From assembly GCA_044222225.1 (NCBI GenBank), contig JBGANR010000009.1:1-64000 (forward strand): DNA of 64,000 nt, read 5' to 3'. Both the position numbers and the translations under genes were made by a program. Every line of letters starts with the position of its first letter. Position 1 is the first letter of the stretch. This document shows, piece after piece, positions 7,998 to 16,412 of this stretch. Source of the stretch: JBGANR01 sp044222225. GTDB lineage: Bacteria > Actinomycetota > Actinomycetes > Mycobacteriales > Mycobacteriaceae. The notes below the pieces were generated by a model. That model did no database searches. It saw only the letters and a program-made list of their open reading frames with translations, and was not told where the DNA came from.

Positions 7998-8816
7998 TCA
8001 GGCGTCCTTGAGGAAGTCGCCCACCACGCCGGCCAGCTCGTCGCGCATCGTCATGAGGCCGAGGTGGCCGTCCGGGTAGACGTGCAGGCGGCTGCCGCGG
8101 ATCAGGCTGTGCAGGAGCCGGGCGTTGGCCAGCGGGATGATCGGGTCGTCGTCGCCGGCCAGGATCAGCGTGGGCTGCCGCAGCAGCGGCAGGAACGGCA
8201 CGCTGGTCCAGCCGAGGCCGGCGAGGAGCTGGAACTCGTAGCCGTACTTCGAGCCGCCCTTCGCCCGCCGGGTGAGCAGCTGGGCCACGAGTTCCGGCTG
8301 ATCGCGCAGCCGTCCGCCGTAGATCTCGCCGGCGATCGAACTGGCGTAGGCCGGATCCTTGTAGCGCCGCTGGTTGGCCATCTTGAGCAGAACGTTCGGC
8401 CGCGCCGGCACCATGATCGCGCCGGTGGCCGTGGCGACGAGGACGAGCCGCCGGCACCGCTTCGGGTTCTGAAACGCGAACTGCTGCGCGAGCGCCCCGC
8501 CCCACGAGATGCCGAGGACGTCGATCTCGTCGTAGCCCAGCGAATCGAGCACCTTGCCCAGGGCCGACGCCAGTGTCAGGAACGTGTACGGCAGCTTCGG
8601 CCCCGGCGACCCGCCGATGCCGGGGACGTCGAACGTGATCACCTCCAGCTCCGGATCGAGAGCGGCGACGAAGGGCTCGAACAGTTCCAGGCTCGCGCCG
8701 ATGCCGTTGCACAGCAGCAACGGCCGCCGGCCGCCGGTCCCCGGCCGCACCGCGACCCGGAACTCCTGGCCGCACACCGTGATCTGCCGGATGCTCGACT
8801 CCACGTGGGCGATCAC
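7998..8816 (-). CDS. phaZ: Intracellular poly(3-hydroxyalkanoate) depolymerase-like alpha/beta hydrolase
   Basis: A 272-residue alpha/beta hydrolase with nucleophile Ser104 in GISWGG, acid in AGDDDPIIPL and His in DGHLGLM. The overall pattern, from RQITVCGQEFRVAVRPG to the C-terminus, resembles the medium-chain PHA depolymerase family. The GTG start overlaps the stop of phaC as GTGA, so the two are translationally coupled and presumably handle the same storage granules: synthesis by PhaC, mobilisation by PhaZ. The hydrolase fold is certain; the depolymerase assignment rests on similarity and neighbour. Confidence 0.82.
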   Translation of the reverse strand: MIAHVESSIRQITVCGQEFRVAVRPGTGGRRPLLLCNGIGASLELFEPFVAALDPELEVITFDVPGIGGSPGPKLPYTFLTLASALGKVLDSLGYDEIDVLGISWGGALAQQFAFQNPKRCRRLVLVATATGAIMVPARPNVLLKMANQRRYKDPAYASSIAGEIYGGRLRDQPELVAQLLTRRAKGGSKYGYEFQLLAGLGWTSVPFLPLLRQPTLILAGDDDPIIPLANARLLHSLIRGSRLHVYPDGHLGLMTMRDELAGVVGDFLKDA

Positions 8817-10489
8817 TTCTCGAACACGTACGTGCCGGGGGCCGGCGCGAGCGCCGGATACTTCGCCGTCTGCGGCTCCTTCGGAGCGGGCACCTCGTCA
8901 CCGGAACGCGCGCGCAGGAAGTCGACCCAGGCAGGCCACCAGCTCCCCTTGCGCTTCTCGGCCGTGACGGCCCACCCGTCCGCCGTGTCGGCCGACGCCG
9001 GCGCCGTGCGGTACCAGGACTTCGGGTTTCCGGGCGGGTTGAGGATGCTCTGCAGATGCCCGGAGTTGGACAGGACGAACGTCGTGTCCGAGCCGTACAG
9101 CTGCGCGGTCCGATACACCGCCTTCCACGGGGTGATGTGGTCGGTGGTGCCGGCGACGATGAACGTCTCGAGGTCGACCTTCGACAGGTCGATCGGCACC
9201 CCGTCGATCGTCATCGCCCCGGCGTTGACGAACGGATTCGTCAGGCCGATGTCCAGATAGTCGGCGTGCAGCCGAGCGGGCAGCCGCGTCGTGTCCGCAT
9301 TCCAGAACAGCACGTCGAACGCGGGCGGCTTGCGGCCCATGAGGTAGTTGTTGACCCAGTAGTTCCAGATCAGGTCGTTGGGTCGCATCCAGGCGAACAT
9401 CTTGGCCAACTCGCCGCCGTCGAGCACACCGCGGAGCTTGGACGCCTGCTTGGCCGCCTTCAGCGTGGCGGGCGTCACCAGCGCCGCGAAATCGCTCTCG
9501 CTCTCGGAGTCGGCGTCGAGCACGCAGACGGCGAGCGTCACCGAGGAGACCTTCTCCTGCTCCTTGCCGGCCAGATAGGCGAGGTACGTCGACAGCGTGA
9601 TGCCGCCGGAGCAGGAGCCGATGACGTTGACCTTGTCGGCGCCGGTGATGTCCAGGGCGACGTCCACGCCCTCGTCCAGGGCGGTGACGTAGGTGTCCAG
9701 GCCCCAGTCGGCCTGCTTCGGGGTGGGGTTGCGCCACGAGACGCAGAAGAGCTGCACACCGGCGTCGAGCAGGAACTTCACCATGCTCTTCTCCGGCGAC
9801 AGATCCATCGAGTAGTACTTGTTGATCTGCGGCGGCACGACGACGAGCGGCCGCAGCCCGACGGCCTCCGTCGTCGGCGTGTATCGCACGAGCTCGAGCA
9901 CCTCGTTGCGGAACACGACCGCGCCGGGCGTCGTCGCGACGTTCTTGCCGATCTCGAACTTCGAGGAGTCCACCGACGACGGCAGGCCGCCGTTGGTGGC
10001 CATGTCCTCGAGGAAGTGGATGAACCCGTTGACGGCGCTCTTGCCGCCGGTGTCGATCAGCTCCTTGACCGCGCTCGGGTTGAGCACCGGATTGTTCGTC
10101 GGCGCCAAGGTGTCGACGAGGATCGACGACAGCAGGCGGGCGCGCGCGGCGTTCTCGTCGGACAATTCGAGATCGGCGACGACCTCCTCGACCGCCCGGC
10201 CCCAGGCCAGATACGCCTGCATGAGGGAGCGGTGCGCACGGCTGGACGTCCACGCCTTGTCGAAGAAACGCTTGTCGCCGGGCAGCGGCGCGACGTCCGA
10301 CGCCCCGGTGAGCACCTTGGCCCATTCCGCGGCCAGCGTCGAGACGTAGGTGCCGAGCGCCTGCGGCTGGGTGGCCAGCGCCTTCGCCGCCGCGCCCGCG
10401 GCGCCGAGCAGATCGTTCGGCTGCAGCGCGACGAGCGGGTTGAGGGCGAGCGTGTGGCCGGCGGCGTCCTTGCCGAGATCGTCGGTCAT
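8813..10489 (-). CDS. phaC: Poly(3-hydroxyalkanoate) synthase
   Basis: A 558-residue PHA synthase that polymerises hydroxyacyl-CoA on granules. The lipase-like box is GSCSGG with the catalytic cysteine near residue 294, as in PhaC rather than true lipases. Asp and His partners are visible in AGTTDHITPW and SNSGHLQS. The VSWRNP and NDLIWNYW motifs are family hallmarks. Length and single-subunit form resemble class I/II enzymes. The ATG at 10489 starts the protein; only a weak purine stretch lies upstream. It is followed with a four-base overlap by phaZ. Confidence 0.93.
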   Translation of the reverse strand: MTDDLGKDAAGHTLALNPLVALQPNDLLGAAGAAAKALATQPQALGTYVSTLAAEWAKVLTGASDVAPLPGDKRFFDKAWTSSRAHRSLMQAYLAWGRAVEEVVADLELSDENAARARLLSSILVDTLAPTNNPVLNPSAVKELIDTGGKSAVNGFIHFLEDMATNGGLPSSVDSSKFEIGKNVATTPGAVVFRNEVLELVRYTPTTEAVGLRPLVVVPPQINKYYSMDLSPEKSMVKFLLDAGVQLFCVSWRNPTPKQADWGLDTYVTALDEGVDVALDITGADKVNVIGSCSGGITLSTYLAYLAGKEQEKVSSVTLAVCVLDADSESESDFAALVTPATLKAAKQASKLRGVLDGGELAKMFAWMRPNDLIWNYWVNNYLMGRKPPAFDVLFWNADTTRLPARLHADYLDIGLTNPFVNAGAMTIDGVPIDLSKVDLETFIVAGTTDHITPWKAVYRTAQLYGSDTTFVLSNSGHLQSILNPPGNPKSWYRTAPASADTADGWAVTAEKRKGSWWPAWVDFLRARSGDEVPAPKEPQTAKYPALAPAPGTYVFEK

Positions 10490-10848
10490 CGGCTCACACC
10501 GCCGGGAAGAAGCCGATGGTTGCGGGAGGAGGTCATGCGGTTTTCCGTTCGACGTCGATACGGGCGGATGGACCCGGCGTCGGACCGGCGCAGGTCTCCG
10601 GCGTCGACGTCAGGCGAGGTGTGCGCGCGGCCACACGCGTCGAGATCTGCGACAGACTCGACCGTAGACGGCACTGTGACACGTTGTCCATGGCTTCCCG
10701 AGACAAACGCCGACATGCGTCATCATCCTTCCGCGATATCGACATCCGACCGCCGCGATACCGACGTCGGACCCATATAAGCTGCGTTTGCCCCTCCCAA
10801 AGTACGGTTACGCTCGACGTGACGACGTTTGGCAGCGAAAGGTATGGC
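10490..10848. other. Intergenic region between phaC and the fic remnant
   Basis: 359 bases with no convincing gene. It must hold the divergent promoters of phaC and fic. The only clear structure is a pair of 21-bp near-identical direct repeats at 10731-10751 and 10753-10773 (pattern CCGCGATAnCGACnTCnGACC, period 22), about 75-115 bases before the fic ATG, which could be binding sites for a regulator. Confidence 0.5.
10731..10773. repeat. Two 21-bp direct repeats upstream of fic
   Basis: Copies at 10731-10751 and 10753-10773 differ at three positions. The 22-bp period is about two helical turns, which would place a bound protein on the same face of DNA. Possible operator; no known consensus recognised. 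Confidence 0.5.
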
Positions 10849-12040
10849 ATGGACCGGCTGGCGCACCGGATCGAACGCCGCCCCTGGACGCCGACCGGGC
10901 GACAGGGCGACAGGGCGACCGCGCCGACCGCACGCTCAGCCATGTCGATACCGCCGTACCGCCGATGATCGCCGGGCTGCGCTACGAGCCGGAGGGCCCC
11001 GTCGCGCGGGCTTGCGAGGCCGCGACGATCGCCGTCGCGACGTTGGACGCCGGCCGCGGCCGGCACCTCGCGCCGCTCGCCGACTTCCTCTTGCGCAGCG
11101 AATCGGTCGCGTCCTCGAAGATCGAGCAGATCGACGCCGGCTGGCGCGCGTTCGGTCGCGCGCTCGCCGGCAGCAAGTCGACCCCGGAGGGCCGATCGCA
11201 GCTCGCCGCGGTCAAGGCCCTCATCTCGATGGTCGACGCCGCCGGCCTCGGCCCGATCACGGCGGACGGAGTCCTGACGGCACACCGGCTCCTCATGGCT
11301 CCGGACTACTCGGCCGCCCGCGAAGCGGCGCCCTTCGAGACGTCCAGAACTGGATCGGCGGCAGCGACTACTCGCCGATCGACGCGATGTTCGTGCCGCC
11401 CCCGCCGGGCCTCGTGCCGGATCTCGTCGACGACCTGATGGTGTTCGTCGCGCGTGACGACCTGCCGATCACGGCCCAGGCGGCGATCGCGCACGCCCAG
11501 TTCGAATCCATCCATCCGTTCACCGACGGTAACGGCCGAATCGGCCGCGCCCTGCTCAGCGCCGTCCTCCGCAGACGCGGCCTGACCAGGACCGTCACGG
11601 TGCCGATCGCGTCGGTCATGCTCGCCGATACGAGCCGCTACTTCGCGCTGCTCGACGGCTACCGCCGCGGCGACGCCGACGCCTTCGTCGAATACGTCGC
11701 GTCCGCCGCCGTGCACGCCTGCGCCGCCGCCGAGGAATCCGCCGACGAGCTGTCCCGACTGCCCGATCGGTGGCGCGAACAGGCGACGCCGCGAGCCGGT
11801 TCCGCCGACGAGGCGCTCATCGACACCCTGCTGGCCACACCGGTTCTCGACGCCGAGACCGCGCAGTCCATCACCGGAACGACGGACGCCAGCACATACC
11901 GCGCCCTCGGCAGGCTGGTCGACGCCGGCGTCCTCGAGATCCTCACCGAATCGAAGCGGAATCGCGTCTGGGCCGCAGGCGACGTCCTCGGCCGGCTCGA
12001 CGCCCTGAGCGCAGCGATCGGGCGACGCGTCGCCCCTTGA
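10849..12040 (+). pseudogene. Fic/DOC-family protein, interrupted by two frameshifts
   Basis: Three reading frames must be joined to rebuild one Fic adenylyltransferase of about 394 aa. Frame one starts with the ATG at 10849 (MDRLAHRIERRPWTPTG). An extra eight-base copy in the tandem GGGCGACA tract (10897-10919) shifts to the frame carrying DRTLSHVDTAVPPMIAG. A single missing base near 11335 (TTCGAGAC where TTCCGAGAC would give FRDVQNWIGG) shifts again to the frame with the active-site loop HPFTDGNGRIGR and the C-terminal winged-helix part. The catalytic motif itself is intact. Either the gene is dead, the octamer tract makes it phase-variable, or the single-base gap is a consensus error. Confidence 0.8.
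10897..10919 (+). repeat. 8-bp tandem repeat in the fic coding sequence
   Basis: Nearly three copies of GGGCGACA. Removing one eight-base unit restores the frame between the N-terminal and central parts of Fic. Units not divisible by three inside a 5' coding region are classic slipped-strand (phase variation) targets, although three copies is short. Confidence 0.7.
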
Positions 12041-12044
12041 ACCG

Positions 12045-12827
12045 TCAGGCCCGCGTCGCCCGGGCCACGAACCGGAAGCGATCTCCCCGATAGGCCGAGC
12101 GCGTCCATTCGATGGCGACGCCGTCGGCGTCCCGGCCCTGGCGGTGGACCAGCAGCAGCGGGTGACCGATGGGGACGTCGAGCAGCTCCGCCTCGGCCGG
12201 GCTGGCCAGCGCCGTCTCGACGGTGTCCTCCACCGCGACGACCTCGCGGCCGTAGCGCTCCCGCAGCAGGCGGTAGAGCGAATCGGTGCTGCCGAGCCGC
12301 CGCCGCAGTCCCGGCAGCGGCCCGGGCAGGTTGGCCACCTCGATCGCGAGCGGTTCGTCATCGACGAGCCGCAGCCGCGTCACCCGGCACACGCTGTCCC
12401 CGGCGCCCAGCTCCAGACCGGCGATCACATCGGGCTCCGGTTTGACGCGTTCGATGGCGAGGATCGTCGACGCCACGGTCGAACCGGACGCCCCGAAGTC
12501 GTCGGTGAACGACGTCAGTTGCCGCACCCGCACCACCTTGGGCGGCGCGACGTATGTGCCGCTGCCGTGCGTCCGGCGCAGGACGCCCTCGGCCTGCAGC
12601 TCCCCGAGCGCCTTGCGCAGGGTCGAGCGGGCGACGCCGAGCTGCGTCGCGAGCTGTCGCTCCGCCGGCAGTGAATCCCCCTGCCGCAGCCCGGCGATGA
12701 GCTCCTGCACCCGGAGCTTGGTCTGGAAGTAGCGCGGCGTCTCACCACGGCCATGCGCGGCGTCGTCGGCGGGTGAGGCATTGCGCAGTGCGGCGGCGGG
12801 CACGGGTTCGGCGCTCATGTGGCTCAT
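12045..12827 (-). CDS. GntR/HutC-family regulator (UTRA effector domain), amino-sugar type
   Basis: A 260-residue repressor: a GntR winged helix (about 30-95, with AERQLATQLGVARSTLRKAL) followed by a UTRA sugar-phosphate-binding domain (about 115-255). It is divergent from the GlcNAc uptake and catabolism genes. The gap contains two TGGT-N4-type palindromes resembling DasR/NagR operators, so it most likely represses 12917-17576 and itself and is released by an amino-sugar phosphate. The ATG at 12827 follows AAGAGG; a second ATG at 12818 is possible. It converges on the fic remnant with a four-base gap. Confidence 0.85.
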   Translation of the reverse strand: MSHMSAEPVPAAALRNASPADDAAHGRGETPRYFQTKLRVQELIAGLRQGDSLPAERQLATQLGVARSTLRKALGELQAEGVLRRTHGSGTYVAPPKVVRVRQLTSFTDDFGASGSTVASTILAIERVKPEPDVIAGLELGAGDSVCRVTRLRLVDDEPLAIEVANLPGPLPGLRRRLGSTDSLYRLLRERYGREVVAVEDTVETALASPAEAELLDVPIGHPLLLVHRQGRDADGVAIEWTRSAYRGDRFRFVARATRA

Positions 12828-12846
12828 CGTACCTCTTGACGCGCCA

Positions 12847-12862
12847 AGTGGTATGTGCCACT
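12847..12862. promoter_or_regulatory. DasR/NagR-like operator, site 1
   Basis: AGTGGTATGTGCCACT, with AGTGG/CCACT arms and the TGGT-N4-(A/C)CCA core of GntR/HutC amino-sugar operators. It lies 20 bases upstream of the repressor start and 55 bases before the transporter start. Confidence 0.6.
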
Positions 12863-12870
12863 CTATCGAC

Positions 12871-12886
12871 ATTGGTACGAACCAAT
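12871..12886. promoter_or_regulatory. DasR/NagR-like operator, site 2
   Basis: ATTGGTACGAACCAAT: perfect six-base arms around ACGA, with the same TGGT-N4-ACCA core as site 1. It lies 30 bases before the GTG of the sugar porter. Two operators spaced 24 bases apart centre to centre suggest cooperative repression of both divergent units. Confidence 0.65.
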
Positions 12887-12916
12887 TTCAGAACCACTTC
12901 CGAAGGAGAACCTCTC

Positions 12917-14335
12917 GTGACCAGCAGTTCGGCGCCCACGCGGACATCCCGCCTCGGGCTCCTCGTCGGCGTGGCAGCCGCGAGCGTCGGCGTGATCTAC
13001 GGCTATGACGCCTCGAACATCGGCGCCGCCCTGAAGTTCATCGCCCGGGACTTCGGCCTCGGGGACGACGGCAAGCAGGCCCTCGCCACCGTCGTCGTCA
13101 TCGGCGAGATCATCGGCGCCATCGCCGGCGGCTGGCTGGCCAACCGCTTCGGCCGCAAGCCGTCGATGGTCGCCGTCGCCGCGGGCTACTGCCTCTTCGC
13201 CCTGCTCAGCGGCCTGGCGCCGACCAACGCCACGCTCCTGGCCGCCCGCCTGTTCCTCGGCCTGACGGTCGGCGTCTCGATCGTCGTGGTCCCGGTCTTC
13301 GTCGCCGAGTCGGCGCCGCCGCGCAGCCGCGGCGCGATGCTCGTCGCCTACCAGGTCGCGACCATCGTCGGCATCATCGGCGGCTACGTGCTCGGCTACT
13401 TCCTCGCCGGTGCGGGCGCCTGGCGCTGGATGCTCGGCGTCGCCGCCATCCCCTCGGCGCTCGTCCTGCTGCTGCTGATCAAGATGCCGGATACGCCGCG
13501 CTGGTACGTCACCCGCGGCCGGATCGACGAGGCCCGCGCCGCACTGCGCAACATCGAACCCGACGCGGACGTCGACGGTGAGATCGCCGAGATGCAGCAG
13601 GCCCTCTCCCAGGAGACCGGCGGCGGGCTCGGCGAGATGTTCCGCAAGCCCTTCCTGCGCGCCACGATCTTCGTCGTCGGCCTCGGCTTCTTCATCCAGA
13701 TCACCGGTATCAACGCCGTCGTCTACTACAGCCCCAAGCTCTTCGAGGACATGGGCCTGACCGGCGACTTCGCCACCCTCATGCTCCCCGCGCTCGTGCA
13801 GGTCGCCGGCCTCGTCGCCGTACTCATCTCGCTGTTCACGGTCGACCGCGCCGGCCGCCGGCCGATCCTCCTCGGCGGCATCGCCGCGATGATCGTCGCC
13901 ACCGTGATGCTCATCGTCACCTACGGCGTCCTCGGCGGCACCGGCGACGCGGCGCACATCCTCGGCTTCGCCGGCCTCGTGCTGTTCACCATGGGCTTCT
14001 CGTTCGGCTTCGGCGCCCTCGTCTGGGTCTACGCCGGCGAGAGCTTCCCCGCCCGGCTGCGGTCCTACGGCTCCTCGGTCATGCTCACCTCCGACCTCGT
14101 GGCCAACGCGATCATCGCCGCCTTCACCCTGACGATCATCAACGCGATCGGCGCGGGCGGCACGTTCGCCCTGTTCGGCGCCTTCGCGATGGCCGGCTTC
14201 GTCTTCGTCTACTTCCTGGCGCCGGAGACCAAGGGCCGCAAGCTCGAGGACATCCAGCACTACTGGCAGAACGGCGGCAGCTGGCCCGAAGACGCCGCGC
14301 CGTCCGCGACGAGCGACAAGACCCCGCAGCTGTGA
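12917..14335 (+). CDS. MFS sugar porter, probable N-acetylglucosamine/amino-sugar uptake
   Basis: A 472-residue, 12-helix member of the sugar porter family. Signatures: GYDASNIG in helix 1, NRFGRKPS between helices 2 and 3, ESAPPRSRG after helix 4, QITGINAVVYYSP in helix 7 and PETKGRKLEDIQ after helix 12. GTG at 12917 is preceded by AAGGAG at an eight-base spacing. It is the first gene of an operon with GlcNAc kinase, SIS deaminase and NagA, which implies import of free amino sugar without a PTS; phosphorylation would then be done by the next gene. Confidence 0.85.
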   Translation: MTSSSAPTRTSRLGLLVGVAAASVGVIYGYDASNIGAALKFIARDFGLGDDGKQALATVVVIGEIIGAIAGGWLANRFGRKPSMVAVAAGYCLFALLSGLAPTNATLLAARLFLGLTVGVSIVVVPVFVAESAPPRSRGAMLVAYQVATIVGIIGGYVLGYFLAGAGAWRWMLGVAAIPSALVLLLLIKMPDTPRWYVTRGRIDEARAALRNIEPDADVDGEIAEMQQALSQETGGGLGEMFRKPFLRATIFVVGLGFFIQITGINAVVYYSPKLFEDMGLTGDFATLMLPALVQVAGLVAVLISLFTVDRAGRRPILLGGIAAMIVATVMLIVTYGVLGGTGDAAHILGFAGLVLFTMGFSFGFGALVWVYAGESFPARLRSYGSSVMLTSDLVANAIIAAFTLTIINAIGAGGTFALFGAFAMAGFVFVYFLAPETKGRKLEDIQHYWQNGGSWPEDAAPSATSDKTPQL

Positions 14336-15312
14336 GCCGCGGCGTGATCATCGGCCTGGACATCGGGGGGTCGAAGACCCACGCGGTGCGCGCGGTGGAC
14401 GGGATCGTCGTCGCCGAGGCACTGGCCGGCAGCGCGAACATCGCGTCGGTGGGGGTCGCCGAGGCGGGACGTCAGCTCGACATCGTGCTCGCCCGGCTCG
14501 GCGAGTCGGTGGACCGGCTCAGCGCCCAGGCGCCGGCCGGCCGGTCGGCAGGCCCGGTCCACGCCGTCTGCGCCGGTGCGGCCGGCGTCGAGACCGCCTC
14601 CGGGGCCGACGCCCTGCGCCGCCTGCTCGCCGAGCGGACCGGCTGCGACAGGATCCGGGTCGTCCACGACTCCGAGCTCATCCTCGCCGCGGCGGGCGTC
14701 GCCGACGGCATCGCGGTGATCTCCGGCACCGGCGCCGTCGCCTGGGGACGCGCCGGCGATCGGCACGCCCGGGCCGGCGGCTGGGGCTATCTGCTCGGCG
14801 ACGAGGGCAGCGGCTACTGGGTGGCCCGCGAGGCCGTCCGGCGGACGCTGTCCCGGCTCGATGCCGGCGGCGACGTCGACCGGCTCGGGCAGCAGCTCGC
14901 CGCCGACTGCGGGCTGCAGTCGCCCGAGGACCTGCTCGATCACTTCTACGCCCAGCCGGAACGCCGCTACTGGGCCGGACGCTCCCGCGTCGTCTTCGAG
15001 ACGGCCGCGGCGGGCGACCCGGTGGCCGCCGAGATCATCGACGCCGCGGCGCTCGCCCTGGCCGGCATGGCCGCCGCGGTCGCCGACCGGCTCGACGTGC
15101 TCGGCCCGGTCGTCCTCGGCGGCGGACTCGCCGCCAACCAGCCCGCCCTGCAGCGCCGCGTCCGGCATCACCTCGCCGGCTTCGGCCTCACCGACCTGCG
15201 CATCCTCACCGCCGACCCCGTCCGCGGGGCCGTCGAACTGGCCCAGCGGATGCTGGCCGCAATCGAACCCGTCACCCCCGCAACCGAAGCCCCCACGAAG
15301 GAGACCCGATGA
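14332..15312 (+). CDS. BadF/BadG-type N-acetylglucosamine kinase
   Basis: ASKHA-fold sugar kinase of 326 aa. LDIGGSKTHAV is the phosphate-1 loop, SGTGAVAWG the phosphate-2 loop and GPVVLGGGLAAN the adenosine motif. Closest known types are eukaryotic/bacterial NAGK-like enzymes that make GlcNAc-6-phosphate. The GTG start overlaps the transporter stop as GTGA. Together with NagA and the SIS protein downstream it completes a transport-kinase-deacetylase-deaminase route, so GlcNAc is the favoured substrate, with glucosamine as alternative. Confidence 0.85.
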   Translation: MSRGVIIGLDIGGSKTHAVRAVDGIVVAEALAGSANIASVGVAEAGRQLDIVLARLGESVDRLSAQAPAGRSAGPVHAVCAGAAGVETASGADALRRLLAERTGCDRIRVVHDSELILAAAGVADGIAVISGTGAVAWGRAGDRHARAGGWGYLLGDEGSGYWVAREAVRRTLSRLDAGGDVDRLGQQLAADCGLQSPEDLLDHFYAQPERRYWAGRSRVVFETAAAGDPVAAEIIDAAALALAGMAAAVADRLDVLGPVVLGGGLAANQPALQRRVRHHLAGFGLTDLRILTADPVRGAVELAQRMLAAIEPVTPATEAPTKETR

Positions 15313-16355
15313 CCCCGACCGCCCCCGGTGCACTCATGGCCGCCGAGATCGCCGAGCAGCCGGACGTCTGGCGCCGCCTGCTCACCGACGGTCGCGAGCC
15401 GATCCGCGCCGCCGCCGCCCGGATCGCCGCGCGCGCACCCCGGTTCGTCCTGTTCGTCGCCCGCGGCACGAGCGACCACGCCGCGCTCTACGCCAAGTAC
15501 CTCGTCGAGATCGAGCACCAGCTGCCCGCCGGCCTCGTCTCGCCGTCGACCATGACCGTCTACGGCGCCCGCCCCGACCTGCGGGACGTCCTCTACATCG
15601 CCGTCAGCCAGTCCGGCGGCTCACCCGATCTCGTTCAGTCGGTCGAGGTGGCACGCTCGCAGGGTGCGTTGACGCTGGCCGTCACCAACAACGCCGCCTC
15701 GCCGCTGGCCGAGGCCGCCGAGATCCACATCGACGTGCTCGGCGGCGCCGAGCGCTCCGTCGCGGCGACGAAGTCGTACACCGCCGAACTGCTCGCCCTG
15801 CACCTGCTGCTCGACGCCGCCCGCGGCGGCGACGGCTCCGCGGCGGCCGCACTGCCGGACCTCGCCGATCAGACGCTCGCCGCCGAACCCCGCGTCCGCG
15901 AGCTGGCCCAGCGCTACCGCTTCGCCCAGCGGCTGCTGACGACGGGCCGCGGCTACTCCTACCCCACGGCGCGCGAGGCCGCGCTCAAGCTGATGGAGAC
16001 GAGCTACCTCTCGGCGCAGGCGTTCTCGGGCGCCGACCTGCTGCACGGCCCGCTCGCGACGGTCGACCCGCAGGTGCCGGTGCTGGCCGTCGTCCCCGAG
16101 GGCGCGGGCGGCGCCGCGATGGCGCCGGTCATCGAGCGGCTCGCCGAGCGGGGCGCGGACGTCGTCGGCGTCGGCTCGCCGGAGAACCTCGTCGGGCTGG
16201 CCGGCGGGATCGCGCTGCCGAGCGGTGCACCCGCGTCGCTGTCACCGCTGCTGGAGATCCTGCCGCTGCAGCAGCTCGCGCTGCACCTGGCCATCGCCCG
16301 CGGCGGCGACCCCGACACCCCGCGCGGGCTGCGCAAGGTCACCGAAACGCTGTAG
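15309..16355 (+). CDS. SIS-domain glucosamine-6-phosphate deaminase-like protein (NagB-II type)
   Basis: A 348-residue double-SIS protein like the isomerase half of GlmS but without a glutaminase domain. Conserved pieces are FVARGTSDHAA, SQSGGSPD, AERSVAATKSYTAEL and GRGYSYPTAREAALKLMET. The C-terminal LRKVTETL resembles the LAKSVTVE tail of GlmS. In nag operons such proteins convert glucosamine-6-phosphate to fructose-6-phosphate and ammonia. Translationally coupled to the kinase by ATGA. An AgaS-type ketose specificity is possible but less likely beside NagA. Confidence 0.83.
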   Translation: MTPTAPGALMAAEIAEQPDVWRRLLTDGREPIRAAAARIAARAPRFVLFVARGTSDHAALYAKYLVEIEHQLPAGLVSPSTMTVYGARPDLRDVLYIAVSQSGGSPDLVQSVEVARSQGALTLAVTNNAASPLAEAAEIHIDVLGGAERSVAATKSYTAELLALHLLLDAARGGDGSAAAALPDLADQTLAAEPRVRELAQRYRFAQRLLTTGRGYSYPTAREAALKLMETSYLSAQAFSGADLLHGPLATVDPQVPVLAVVPEGAGGAAMAPVIERLAERGADVVGVGSPENLVGLAGGIALPSGAPASLSPLLEILPLQQLALHLAIARGGDPDTPRGLRKVTETL

Positions 16356-16412
16356 CGGTACGCAGATTCGGGTACACGTCGTAGTCACCGCAATTCGAGG
16401 ATGAAGGACACC

